DNA from: Hymenobacter sp. BT188
Lineage (GTDB): Bacteria; Bacteroidota; Bacteroidia; Cytophagales; Hymenobacteraceae
NCBI RefSeq assembly: GCF_014333585.1
Contig: NZ_JACSCW010000004.1
Coordinates: forward strand, 1-64,000
Direction of reading: 5' to 3'
Length of the DNA: 64,000 nt
Position 1 is the stretch's first letter, and each line of letters starts with the position of its first letter. The notes beneath the pieces are model-generated. The model did not search any database and was not told where the DNA came from. It saw only the letters and a list, made by a program, of their open reading frames with translations. Of this stretch, positions 24,549 through 32,613 are shown piece after piece. A program made the position numbers and the translations under genes.

Positions 24549-26042
24549 TTAAGCGCGTGCTGGCGTTGCGACCGGAGCGGTGTTGGGCGCGGCACCGTAA
24601 TGCACGATATTCTCAACCATGCCCTTGAAAATAATAAAGTGAAAGGGCACCAGCGAATACCAGTACAGCCGGCCGGCCAAGCCACGGGGTCGAAAGGCGG
24701 CCAACTGCTCAAGACGGTGGCCGCCCGTCACTTCATCGGGCACGATGCGAAACTGTAGCCAAGCCTCGCCGGGCAGTTTCATTTCGGCGTACAGCAGCAG
24801 GCGGCGGCCGGGGCGGTCGGCTACGAGAACACGCCAGAAGTCGAGCTGGTCGCCAGCCCGTAGGTCGGAAGGGGAGCGGCGGCCCCGGCGCAAACCCACA
24901 CCGCCGGCCAGCTTGTCGAGCAGGCCGCGCACGCGCCAGAGCCAGTCCACTTTATACCATCCACGCTCCCCGCCGATGCTCCACACATTTTGTAGCACCT
25001 CGTCGGGGTCGCGCATAAAAGCCATTTCCTGCCGGTCGAAGAGCATACCATGCTGCGGAATCTGCACAAAGTCCATATAATTCCGCTCCATTACGCCACT
25101 GCTCAGCGCATCAGTCCAGCTGCTGATAACTTCATTCTGCTCGATGCGGGTAAAGGCCAGCTTCAATGCCTCCGCGTAGCCCATACACTCGTGCCGTATA
25201 ACCTGCGAAATGCTGCGCTTCGTGGCAACAATGGTGTCATTGCGCAGGCTGTCAACCAGACTCTGCGCCAACGAAAACGTGGTGCTGGTGACTAGAAACA
25301 GCCACAGCGACGACAGGCGCGGCGTGAGTACCGGCACAGTGAGAATGTAGCGCCGATAGCCGCGCACTTCGGCCAAGCCCAGCAGCATCTGCTTGTAAGT
25401 CAGTACATCCGGCCCGCCAATGTCGAAGCTCTGGCCTAGGCAATCGGGGTTGTCAAGCACGGCGGTCAGGTAAAACATTACATCGCGCACCCCAATGGGC
25501 TGGCAGCGGGAGTTGAGCCAGCGCGGCGTAATCATCACCGGCAGTTTCTCCACCAAGTCCCGAATTATCTCAAAGGAGGCTGAGCCGGAGCCAATGATAA
25601 TGCTGGCCCGCAGCACCGTGAGCGCCGCTGGCTGAGCCTTTCGCAATACCGTCTCCACTGCCCGACGCGAGCGCAGATGCGCCGAAAGCCCCCGATCGTT
25701 GGCAATGCCGCTGAGGTAGATAATCTGTCGCGCCGACGTTCGATTGATGTACTGGGTAAAATTCTCCGCCGATTGCCGCTCCGCCTGTACAAAATCCTGG
25801 TCGGTGCCGCTCATGGAGTGGACCAGGTAATACGCCACCTCAATATCGCGTGGCAGCTCCTGCAGAGATGTCGGCTGTAGCAAGTCGCCCTGCGCTACCG
25901 TCACTTGCTCGCGCAGGCGCTCGGGTAGCGTAAACCGCCGAGGGTCGCGCACCAAGCACACTACCTCATGGCCAGCTTCTACCAGTAGCGGCAGCAGGCG
26001 CTGGCCGATGTAGCCATTGGCGCCAGTTAGCAGAATCTTCAT
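24549..26042 (-). CDS. NAD(P)-binding epimerase-like protein with DUF2867 domain
   Basis: 497 residues. An atypical SDR/NmrA-like Rossmann domain (TGANGYIGQRLLPLLVEAGH at the N-terminus, then YYLVHSM near 90) is followed by a second membrane-associated domain. The C-terminal part (about 335-485, with LDFWRVLVADRPGRRLLLYAEMKLPGEAWL) matches DUF2867. Such proteins are common in Bacteroidota and are annotated as SDR family oxidoreductase; the reaction is unknown. The ATG at 26042 is chosen because the cofactor strand starts directly (MKILLTGANGYIG); an ATG at 26048 adds two residues. Divergent from the ArnT-like gene. Confidence 0.85.
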   Translation of the reverse strand: MKILLTGANGYIGQRLLPLLVEAGHEVVCLVRDPRRFTLPERLREQVTVAQGDLLQPTSLQELPRDIEVAYYLVHSMSGTDQDFVQAERQSAENFTQYINRTSARQIIYLSGIANDRGLSAHLRSRRAVETVLRKAQPAALTVLRASIIIGSGSASFEIIRDLVEKLPVMITPRWLNSRCQPIGVRDVMFYLTAVLDNPDCLGQSFDIGGPDVLTYKQMLLGLAEVRGYRRYILTVPVLTPRLSSLWLFLVTSTTFSLAQSLVDSLRNDTIVATKRSISQVIRHECMGYAEALKLAFTRIEQNEVISSWTDALSSGVMERNYMDFVQIPQHGMLFDRQEMAFMRDPDEVLQNVWSIGGERGWYKVDWLWRVRGLLDKLAGGVGLRRGRRSPSDLRAGDQLDFWRVLVADRPGRRLLLYAEMKLPGEAWLQFRIVPDEVTGGHRLEQLAAFRPRGLAGRLYWYSLVPFHFIIFKGMVENIVHYGAAPNTAPVATPARA

Positions 26043-26156
26043 GGACATAACGTAAGGTGAGACAAATAGAGAACCGCTGAGTTACTTGTTAGTTGTAAGA
26101 CCGGTCTTACCCCGCATTTTGGCTAACATTGCAGCCGCTTTCCACATCCTGTTTTT

Positions 26157-27821
26157 ATGGCTGCTCCCCTTACTTCCCGTTCCTGGCTTTGGCTTTGGCT
26201 ATTCGTGCTCGGGGGGGCATTTTTTGTTGGTCTGGGTGCGTGGGGGCCGCTGGAAAGCAGCGAGGCTCGCTATGCCGAAATTGGTCGCGAAATGCTGGTC
26301 ACAGGCGACTGGCTGCACCCGCGCCTGCTGGGTATTCAGCACTTTCATAAGCCGCCGCTTACCTACTGGCTCACGGCTGCCAGCCTGACCATTTTTGGCC
26401 CCCACGCGGCCGGCGTGCGCATTTTGCCGGTACTGGCCGTGCTGCTGCAAGTGCTTCTCGTGTATAAGTTGGGCGAGCTGCTTTTTCGCGGCGACCGAGC
26501 CCGCGCGCTGGCGGCGGCTGTCGTCTACGGCAGCCTGCCCGTAGTTCTCATTTCGGCCCTCAACGTTACTACCGATGCCTACCTGGCTACGCTGGAGCTG
26601 GCGGCTACCTACGGGATTCTGCGCTACTATGCTGGGGGGCAAATTCGCTGGCTCTACCTGTTCTGGGTGGGCCTCGGCTTCGCTTTTCTAACCAAAGGCC
26701 CGGTCGGCTTTATCCTGCCGCTGATGGCCATTATCGGTCATTATTTCAGACAGAATGCCGAGCAGAAGCAAGCCCGCCGGCCTTTCACGGTACACCACGC
26801 GCTGGGTTTCGGGTTGTTTGTACTGGTCGGGCTCAGCTGGTATCTGTATCTCATAGCCGAGAATCCGGCCTTTATCCGGTATTTTTTGTTTGAGCACACC
26901 GTAGAGCGCTTTGCCAATCCCAACACCTTTGGTCGGGCCAAGCCGTGGTGGTTTTATCTGGTGTTGGCACCGGCCACCAGTTTGCCGTGGTCGGTGGCGC
27001 TGGTCGCATTGGCCGTGCGTACTGGCTGGGGAAGCGTGCCCCAGCTCTGGCGCAACGTGCTCATTTTCTGGGTGCTGCTGCCGTTGTTTTTCTTTTCGCT
27101 GTCCGGCTCCAAGCTGCTGCTATACGTGCTGCCGATATTCCCTGGCATGGCTCTGCTCACGGTCTATTACTTGGGCCGGTGCACCGAGGCAGCGCTGTTT
27201 CGCTGGTACGTGGGCATTGTAGCCTTTTTCGGTTTCCTGCTGGCCGTTTTATGTCTGGCACCCGCGTTTGCTGGGGTGCTGGATCTGCCCTTTGCCCTAC
27301 GTCCAATGACGGCAGCGGTGCCAGCGGCTGGCGTGGTGGTGCTCGTTATTGTGCTCACGCTCTGGGAGCAGGTGCGCGTAGCGCCTCGTTTGCTGGCGGC
27401 GGCTGTCATGTTCACGCTCACGCTGCTACTGGCCGCTAAGCCCATTCTGCACCAAAATGAACTGGCCGCCAATGGTACGCGTCCGCTGGCTGAGTTGCTT
27501 CGCGAGCGCAAGCTTACGGCGCGGCCCGTGTTGGTGTACAATGAATTGCTGCCTTCCCTGGCGTTTGAGCTAGGCAAACTGCCCGTTTCCCTGAATGACG
27601 GCAACCACAACCTCAACCGCGAAACGCAGTTTGAAACTGATAAGCGCTGGCAACAAAACCTGATTTACCTCGCCGATTCCACCCAGCGCCCGGCCCTTGA
27701 CTGGATGCTTCAGCAACGCCCAGTACTCATTATAAAAGGCGAGCTGAACCCAGAGCGCCAGTGGCTGCTGCCGTATTTCAAGCAGCACGAGACACTGGGC
27801 AAATGGACTGTTTGGTATTAG
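26157..27821 (+). CDS. ArnT/GT39-like membrane glycosyltransferase
   Basis: 554-residue polytopic protein with about eleven to twelve hydrophobic helices. The first periplasmic loop has SSEARYAEIGREML, equivalent to the catalytic DEARYAEIAREM of ArnT, followed by HFHKPPLTYWLTA, the second family landmark. The catalytic acidic residue is E of SSEAR, with S where ArnT has D. The family transfers sugars such as aminoarabinose or mannose from polyprenyl phosphate to lipid A or proteins on the outer face of the membrane. Acceptor unknown. A terminator built from the GGGGGGC pair follows (27894-27927). Confidence 0.88.
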   Translation: MAAPLTSRSWLWLWLFVLGGAFFVGLGAWGPLESSEARYAEIGREMLVTGDWLHPRLLGIQHFHKPPLTYWLTAASLTIFGPHAAGVRILPVLAVLLQVLLVYKLGELLFRGDRARALAAAVVYGSLPVVLISALNVTTDAYLATLELAATYGILRYYAGGQIRWLYLFWVGLGFAFLTKGPVGFILPLMAIIGHYFRQNAEQKQARRPFTVHHALGFGLFVLVGLSWYLYLIAENPAFIRYFLFEHTVERFANPNTFGRAKPWWFYLVLAPATSLPWSVALVALAVRTGWGSVPQLWRNVLIFWVLLPLFFFSLSGSKLLLYVLPIFPGMALLTVYYLGRCTEAALFRWYVGIVAFFGFLLAVLCLAPAFAGVLDLPFALRPMTAAVPAAGVVVLVIVLTLWEQVRVAPRLLAAAVMFTLTLLLAAKPILHQNELAANGTRPLAELLRERKLTARPVLVYNELLPSLAFELGKLPVSLNDGNHNLNRETQFETDKRWQQNLIYLADSTQRPALDWMLQQRPVLIIKGELNPERQWLLPYFKQHETLGKWTVWY

Positions 27822-27893
27822 AGAAGATGACGCTCGACGCGGAGTTAAGTCTTTAGGCTGACTTGCGGTCTACTCGTTTATAATTTTACATAG

Positions 27894-27927
27894 AAAGCCC
27901 CCCAGAACTACTCTGGGGGGCTTTTTA
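27894..27927. terminator. Bidirectional terminator, inverted GGGGGGC pair
   Basis: AAAGCCCCCCAGA, a short loop, and TCTGGGGGGCTTTTTA lie between convergent genes (ArnT-like on plus, lysA on minus). T-runs on both strands. Confidence 0.9.
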
Positions 27928-27945
27928 TGTGATACAATACTCGTT

Positions 27946-29088
27946 CTAGATGTATACTGCTTCGGCCTTATCCCGCAAGTTATAAGCCGAGCTCATCACC
28001 TCGCCATACGCTCCCGCCGAACGGAGCACCACTAAGTCGCCGCGCTTTGTTTCGGGTAAAGGCACCGCACGTCCAAACGTATCCGACGACTCGCAGATCG
28101 GGCCTACCACGTCGTAGGGCTGAATTTCGCCTTGGCTGCTGAGGTTTTGGATGTGATGATGACTACCGTATAAAGCAGGCCGAATCAGCTCGGTGAGGCC
28201 CGCGTCGAGGATGGCGAACAGGGTTTGCTGACTGCGCTTCACGTACAGCACCCGGCTTACCAGCGTGCCGCTTTGCGCTACAATGGCGCGGCCCAGTTCC
28301 ACGTGCACCTGCTGGCCCGGCCGCCGAATCAGGTGTTGCTCGAAGGTACGGAAGTAGGCCTCGAAGTCGGGGATAGGGTTCGTGTCGGGGTCGTTGTAGT
28401 CGATGCCCAGGCCGCCGCCCACGTTGAGGTGTGGTAATTGGTGGCCTTGCTCCTCAAGCCAGGTTTGCAACTCGTTTAGCTTCTGACTAAGCTCGGCAAA
28501 TACCGCCAAATCAGTGATTTGCGAACCAATATGCGCGTGCAAACCTACCAGCTCTAGGTTGGACAGCGTTCCTAACTGCTCCACCACGGCCGGCAAATCG
28601 GCAAGCCCAATCCCGAATTTATTGGCTTCCAAGCCCGTCGTGATGTAGTGATGGGTCTGCGCGTCCACGTTCGGGTTCACGCGCAACGCCACCCGCGCCC
28701 GCCGGTTTTGCCTCCCAGCCAGCTCGTTTAGCACCTCCAGCTCCTGCGCCGACTCCGCATTAAAGCACCAGATGTCCGCCGCCAGCGCCCGATTGATTTC
28801 CGCATCCGTTTTGCCAACGCCCGCAAATACAATGTCCTGGGGGGCAAATCCGGTGTCGAGGGCACGCTGTACTTCATTGGCGCTCACGCAGTCGGCCCCA
28901 AGGCCGTGCGCTTGAATAAGACGCAGGATGGGTTCATTGGCGTTGGCTTTCAGGGCATAGTGCACATGAAACCCCCGCGGCCGCGCCGCCTGCTGTACCG
29001 CTTCAAGCGTGCGCGTGAGCAAGCCCAAGTCATAGTGGTAGAAAGGCGTAGGACGGGAGAAAAGCTCGCCGGAAAGAGAAAAGGACAT
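27946..29088 (-). CDS. lysA: Diaminopimelate decarboxylase
   Basis: 380 residues from the ATG at 29088. An upstream TTG would give a leader unlike the family and lies inside a palindromic repeat. The enzyme is a PLP-dependent alanine-racemase-fold decarboxylase that converts meso-diaminopimelate to lysine. Visible motifs: HYALKANAN with the PLP lysine, VNPNVD, HIGSQI, GGGLGIDY, and CESSDTFGR near the C-terminus with the cysteine contributed across the dimer interface. It sits beside the aspartate kinase gene in the same direction, so both ends of the lysine pathway are encoded together. Confidence 0.94.
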   Translation of the reverse strand: MSFSLSGELFSRPTPFYHYDLGLLTRTLEAVQQAARPRGFHVHYALKANANEPILRLIQAHGLGADCVSANEVQRALDTGFAPQDIVFAGVGKTDAEINRALAADIWCFNAESAQELEVLNELAGRQNRRARVALRVNPNVDAQTHHYITTGLEANKFGIGLADLPAVVEQLGTLSNLELVGLHAHIGSQITDLAVFAELSQKLNELQTWLEEQGHQLPHLNVGGGLGIDYNDPDTNPIPDFEAYFRTFEQHLIRRPGQQVHVELGRAIVAQSGTLVSRVLYVKRSQQTLFAILDAGLTELIRPALYGSHHHIQNLSSQGEIQPYDVVGPICESSDTFGRAVPLPETKRGDLVVLRSAGAYGEVMSSAYNLRDKAEAVYI

Positions 29089-29103
29089 TTGTAAAGTAAT
29101 AAG

Positions 29104-29255
29104 CAACGAGAGCCCCAACCCCTAGCCCCTTCTCCTAGGGGAGAAGGGGAACTAGCTTTAATTTTTAGAAAGCTAGTTATAGTTAGAGGTCTAATATTTA
29201 GAATTAGTCCCCCTTCTCCCCTAGGAGAAGGGGCTAGGGGTTGAGGCTCTCGTTG
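29104..29255. repeat. Palindromic repeat family B between lysA and the aspartate kinase gene
   Basis: 46-bp arms 29104-29149 and 29210-29255 match with one mismatch. Each arm itself contains a smaller palindrome (CTTCTCCTAGGGGAGAAGG) and the AT-rich loop is 60 nt. The left arm is 16 bp from the lysA start codon and must be in the leader of the lysA message, where it could form a strong hairpin. Similar CCTAGCCCC-type arms occur between bioA and bioD. Confidence 0.9.
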
Positions 29256-29275
29256 AACAAGCTTAGAAGAAATGA

Positions 29276-30595
29276 CTACCGCTGAAACAGACCCGCGTTC
29301 AGCGCTTTCAGCGTCCGCGTTTTGTCGGCGGTGTGCACCAGTAAGCTGATATTATTGGGCGAGCCGCCATAGGAAATCATCCGTAGCGGAATATCACCTA
29401 AAGCATTGAACACCAGTCGCGCCGAGCCGTGGTTTTCCTGAATTAGATTGCCAACCAAACAGATGATGGTCTGATTTTCATCGATTTCCACGTTGCCAAA
29501 ATCACGCAGGTCCGTTAAGATTTCCGTCAGGTGCGTGGCATCGTCAATTGTCAAGGAAACAGCAACTTCCGACGTCGTAATCATGTCGATAGGCGTGCGG
29601 TAGCGCTCAAAAACCTCGAACACGCTGCGCAGAAAACCGTGGGCCAGCAACATGCGGCTCGACTTAATCTTGATAGCCACCAAGCCATCTTTAGCGGCTA
29701 CCGCTTTAATGGCCTCCGAGCCGGTTTTGCTGGAAATGAGCGTGCCGGGCGCCTCCGGCTGCATGGTGTTAAGTAGGCGCACGGGAATGTTGTACTGGCG
29801 CGCCGGCAGCACGGAGCTAGGATGCAAAATCTTAGCGCCGAAATAAGCCAGCTCGGCCGCCTCGTCAAACGACAGCTCGCGGATAGGGTAGGTGCCCTCT
29901 ACCACGCGCGGATCGTTGTTGTGCAGGCCGTCGATATCAGTCCAGATCTGGATTTCGTCGGCCCCGGCAGCCGCCCCGATGAGCGAGGCAGAGTAGTCGG
30001 AGCCGCCGCGCTTCAGGTTATCTATATCACCCTTCGCGTTGCGACAAATGTAGCCTTGCGTGATAAACAGCTTTTGGCCCGCGTGGGGGGCAATTTGCTG
30101 GGCCAGATGCTCCCGAATGTAAGCGTCATCGGGCTCGTCGTTGGCGTCGAGGCGCATGAACTCCAACGCGGGCAGCAGTACCGCATCCTGCCCGCGAATG
30201 GCCGTCAGGTAGCGGTGAAACAGCAGTGTACTTAGCAGCTCCCCCTGCGCCAGAATCACCCGCTCGCCGGAAGTCGACAGGGGCTGACGCATCAGGTTGA
30301 AAATCGTTTTGAAGCACGTACCTAGCTGACTGATAGCTTCTTCGGCTACTGCTGGTTCGGGCAGCAGCTCACGGGCTACTATTATGTAATGCTGACGCAG
30401 AATCTCGGTCTGAGACGTAGCGGCCTGGATTTCACCTTCAAAAAGCAGCTTCGCAATAGCAACCAGCGAATTGGTTGTACCCGACATGGCCGACAAGACT
30501 ACAATGCGCGGCTCGGAACTTTGAATGAGGTCGGCCACAGAACGCATCCGCGCCGCCGACCCGACGGATGTACCGCCAAACTTGAGAATTCTCAT
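29276..30595 (-). CDS. lysC: Aspartate kinase
   Basis: 439 residues from the ATG at 30595 (MRILKFGGTSVGS). The longer frame upstream has no family resemblance. It phosphorylates aspartate as the first step of the aspartate-family pathway. Motifs: KFGGTSVGS at the N-terminus, GSDYSASLIGAAAGADEIQIWTD, and an ACT-domain C-terminus (about 295-430) that usually senses lysine or threonine. No homoserine dehydrogenase is fused, so it is a monofunctional enzyme. It lies upstream of lysA in the same direction, separated by palindromic repeat B. Confidence 0.93.
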   Translation of the reverse strand: MRILKFGGTSVGSAARMRSVADLIQSSEPRIVVLSAMSGTTNSLVAIAKLLFEGEIQAATSQTEILRQHYIIVARELLPEPAVAEEAISQLGTCFKTIFNLMRQPLSTSGERVILAQGELLSTLLFHRYLTAIRGQDAVLLPALEFMRLDANDEPDDAYIREHLAQQIAPHAGQKLFITQGYICRNAKGDIDNLKRGGSDYSASLIGAAAGADEIQIWTDIDGLHNNDPRVVEGTYPIRELSFDEAAELAYFGAKILHPSSVLPARQYNIPVRLLNTMQPEAPGTLISSKTGSEAIKAVAAKDGLVAIKIKSSRMLLAHGFLRSVFEVFERYRTPIDMITTSEVAVSLTIDDATHLTEILTDLRDFGNVEIDENQTIICLVGNLIQENHGSARLVFNALGDIPLRMISYGGSPNNISLLVHTADKTRTLKALNAGLFQR

Positions 30596-30949
30596 GAAAA
30601 ATATTGGGCGTAAGAGCCCCCAAGTTACGGCCCAAGCCGCAAGATGTGAAATGATGTCTTTGCTGGGGGGCTTTTTAAAGGTCTGAATGCTAGAGACACC
30701 ATCAAACCTGCGCACGATGCAAGAAGCGAATTACTCCTCGAAACGTTATTCAGAAGTAGCTGAAAAGGTGTAGACGCATACTTGCGTCTCGTCTTCCGCG
30801 CCGCCTGGGGTTGTTTAGCCACAAGACGCAAGTATGCGTCTCTACACCTTTTCAGCTAACTCCAACCGCTTTCTTTCCTCTGACTTGCGCAACTCTTTCA
30901 ATTCGATGGTTACTATATTTAAACTGCTCCCATCCTAAATGATCTGCCC
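30596..30949. other. Intergenic region with an isolated GGGGGGC word and palindrome D
   Basis: A divergent gap of about 354 bp. It contains TGCTGGGGGGCTTTTTAAAG at 30661-30680, unpaired and not in a hairpin, and the inverted repeat at 30758-30857. The promoters for aspartate kinase (minus) and DUF2911 (plus) must be here; TATATTTA near 30914 is a weak -7 candidate for the latter. Confidence 0.6.
30758..30857. repeat. Palindromic repeat family D
   Basis: Arms 30758-30789 (AGCTGAAAAGGTGTAGACGC..., ending TTGCGTCT) and 30824-30857 are complementary apart from a 2-nt insertion in the right arm. The loop is 34 nt. The core GTAGAGACGCA...TGCGTCTCTAC resembles dispersed palindromes known from other bacteria, including cyanobacteria. 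It lies about 90 bp upstream of the DUF2911 start. Confidence 0.88.
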
Positions 30950-31825
30950 ATGAAACCGCGTGTTCTCCTTACTATTCCTTTCCTCAGTGTAGCCTGTTTG
31001 CTAGGGTCCAACCCTTACGCCCAGGCTCAGCAGGCGTTGCAGATTCCGGTGGCCAGCCCCGCCGTGCGTATCCGCCAGGATTTTTCCGCTTCCTTCGTGG
31101 AACTGAGCTACTCGCGCCCCTCTAAAAAAGGCCGTGAGATTTTCGGTAAGCTGGAGCCCTACGGCCAAGTATGGCGCACGGGCGCTAACACCAATACTAA
31201 AATTCGCTTCGGGGAAGAAGTGAAATTCGGCGGCCAGACTGTGCCAGCGGGCACCTACGCCTTATTCAGTATTCCCGGCCCCAAGGAGTGGACGCTGATT
31301 TTGAACCGGGATACTGCGCAGTGGGGCGCCTACAGATACAAGCCCGAGATGGACGTGGTGCGCGTAAAAGCTATTCCCACCACTCTGCGCGACCCCGCCG
31401 AAACCATGAGCCTGACGCTCGAAAACCTGAAGCCATCGGCCGCCGACCTCACCCTGCGCTGGGACAAAACTCAGGTAAGCGTGCCCCTCACCGGCGACTC
31501 CGATGCGCAGGTAGAAGCCCAGATTGCGCAGGCCATGCAGGGCGAAAAGAAGCCCTATATCAGCGCCGCGCAGTACTACTACAACAATAATAAAGACCTC
31601 AACAAAGCTCTAACCTGGCTAGACGCTGCTATAAAGCAACAGCCCAGCTACTACGCTTATTATTGGAAGGCCCGGGTGCTGCAAAAATCCAAGCGCCCAG
31701 ATGAGGCCACCGCGGCCGCCAAGCAGTCGTTGGAGCTAGTAAAAGCGGAAAAAACGCCGTCAATCAAAGAGGAGTATATTCGCCTGAATCAGCAGCTGTT
31801 AGCGGATATTGGTAGTAAGAAATAA
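30950..31825 (+). CDS. DUF2911 secreted protein with TPR-like C-terminus
   Basis: 291 residues. A signal peptide (about 1-26, ending QAQ) is followed by the DUF2911 domain (about 38-180; SYSRPSKKGREIFG, PYGQVWRTGANTNTKI and GTYALFSIPG are its hallmark strings). A helical C-terminal part with a TPR-like repeat (about 205-285, ALTWLDAAIKQQPSYYAYYWKA) completes it. The family is widespread in Bacteroidota with unknown function and is probably periplasmic. Single-gene unit with a strong terminator. Confidence 0.88.
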   Translation: MKPRVLLTIPFLSVACLLGSNPYAQAQQALQIPVASPAVRIRQDFSASFVELSYSRPSKKGREIFGKLEPYGQVWRTGANTNTKIRFGEEVKFGGQTVPAGTYALFSIPGPKEWTLILNRDTAQWGAYRYKPEMDVVRVKAIPTTLRDPAETMSLTLENLKPSAADLTLRWDKTQVSVPLTGDSDAQVEAQIAQAMQGEKKPYISAAQYYYNNNKDLNKALTWLDAAIKQQPSYYAYYWKARVLQKSKRPDEATAAAKQSLELVKAEKTPSIKEEYIRLNQQLLADIGSKK

Positions 31826-31857
31826 AGTGGCCGCGCTATAAAGTTCTCTCGTCATTA

Positions 31858-31908
31858 ACGATCAAAAAAGCCCCCAGACACTACGTCTGGGGGGCTTTTT
31901 TGATCGTT
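31858..31908. terminator. Bidirectional terminator, inverted GGGGGGC pair
   Basis: AACGATCAAAAAAGCCCCCAGAC and its near-exact complement GTCTGGGGGGCTTTTTTGATCGTT enclose a 5-nt loop, so the stem extends well past the usual GC part. It separates convergent genes (DUF2911 on plus, hypothetical gene on minus). Confidence 0.93.
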
Positions 31909-31975
31909 ATATAACTGTACAACACGGGTAATCCACGACTTGCGACGCGTTGTTACAGTGAATGATTACATTAGG

Positions 31976-32578
31976 CTATTTTCCTAAGCTTTGATCCATA
32001 ATAGTATCAAATCCAAATAACCCCTTTCTTAAAGTAACCCTAGCATAACTGTAACCTTCTGTGTCAAAGCCACAGGGAAAAAAGATTTCTTTGTTTACAC
32101 CCTTGACATATACTTCTACATAAGGGTCACGACACCCATACCTGCCTTGGGCTAATTTTCCGGATTTAAGAATCGAAGCTCTTACAATTGATGGGCTATC
32201 TGATGGAAAATAATAGTTCAGGCTCATGAATAGGTAAACAATTATTCCACCCCAAGATGTGAGGTTATATAGTAGTTGAAGGAAAAAATTGTTTGTATCA
32301 AGATATATTCTAAAAATACCTCTAGTGAATATCGTTACTGTTAAAGCAATAACAAAAGCAATTGATATAAGAAGGTTGCTGCTTATTAATGTTTTTCGGT
32401 AAAGTATAACCTCACACACAGACAAGAGTAAACCAGAGATTATTAAAATTGATATAATAATCTCTGCTACTAATTTCTTTTTCTCTTTGCGTTTATGGTT
32501 TAATCTGCTGATTTCTTGCTTTTGTGCTCTACGAAGCTTGGGACCTAGACTCTTTAATTTGTTATTATGTAGGGTCAT
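31976..32578 (-). CDS. Hypothetical membrane protein, AT-rich
   Basis: 200 residues; I recognise no family. The N-terminus is strongly basic (LRRAQKQEISRLNHKRKEKKK, about 14-36). Three hydrophobic helices follow (about 38-57, 66-86, 103-121), then a soluble C-terminal part of about 70 residues with two cysteines (GCRDPYV and FPCGFD). Base and codon use are much AT-richer than in the flanking genes, suggesting recent acquisition. It lies between the end of GH97 (32614) and a terminator. Confidence 0.65.
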   Translation of the reverse strand: MTLHNNKLKSLGPKLRRAQKQEISRLNHKRKEKKKLVAEIIISILIISGLLLSVCEVILYRKTLISSNLLISIAFVIALTVTIFTRGIFRIYLDTNNFFLQLLYNLTSWGGIIVYLFMSLNYYFPSDSPSIVRASILKSGKLAQGRYGCRDPYVEVYVKGVNKEIFFPCGFDTEGYSYARVTLRKGLFGFDTIMDQSLGK

Positions 32579-32613
32579 AATAAAACGTTGTAAAGTGTTT
32601 TTTGAAAATTACT

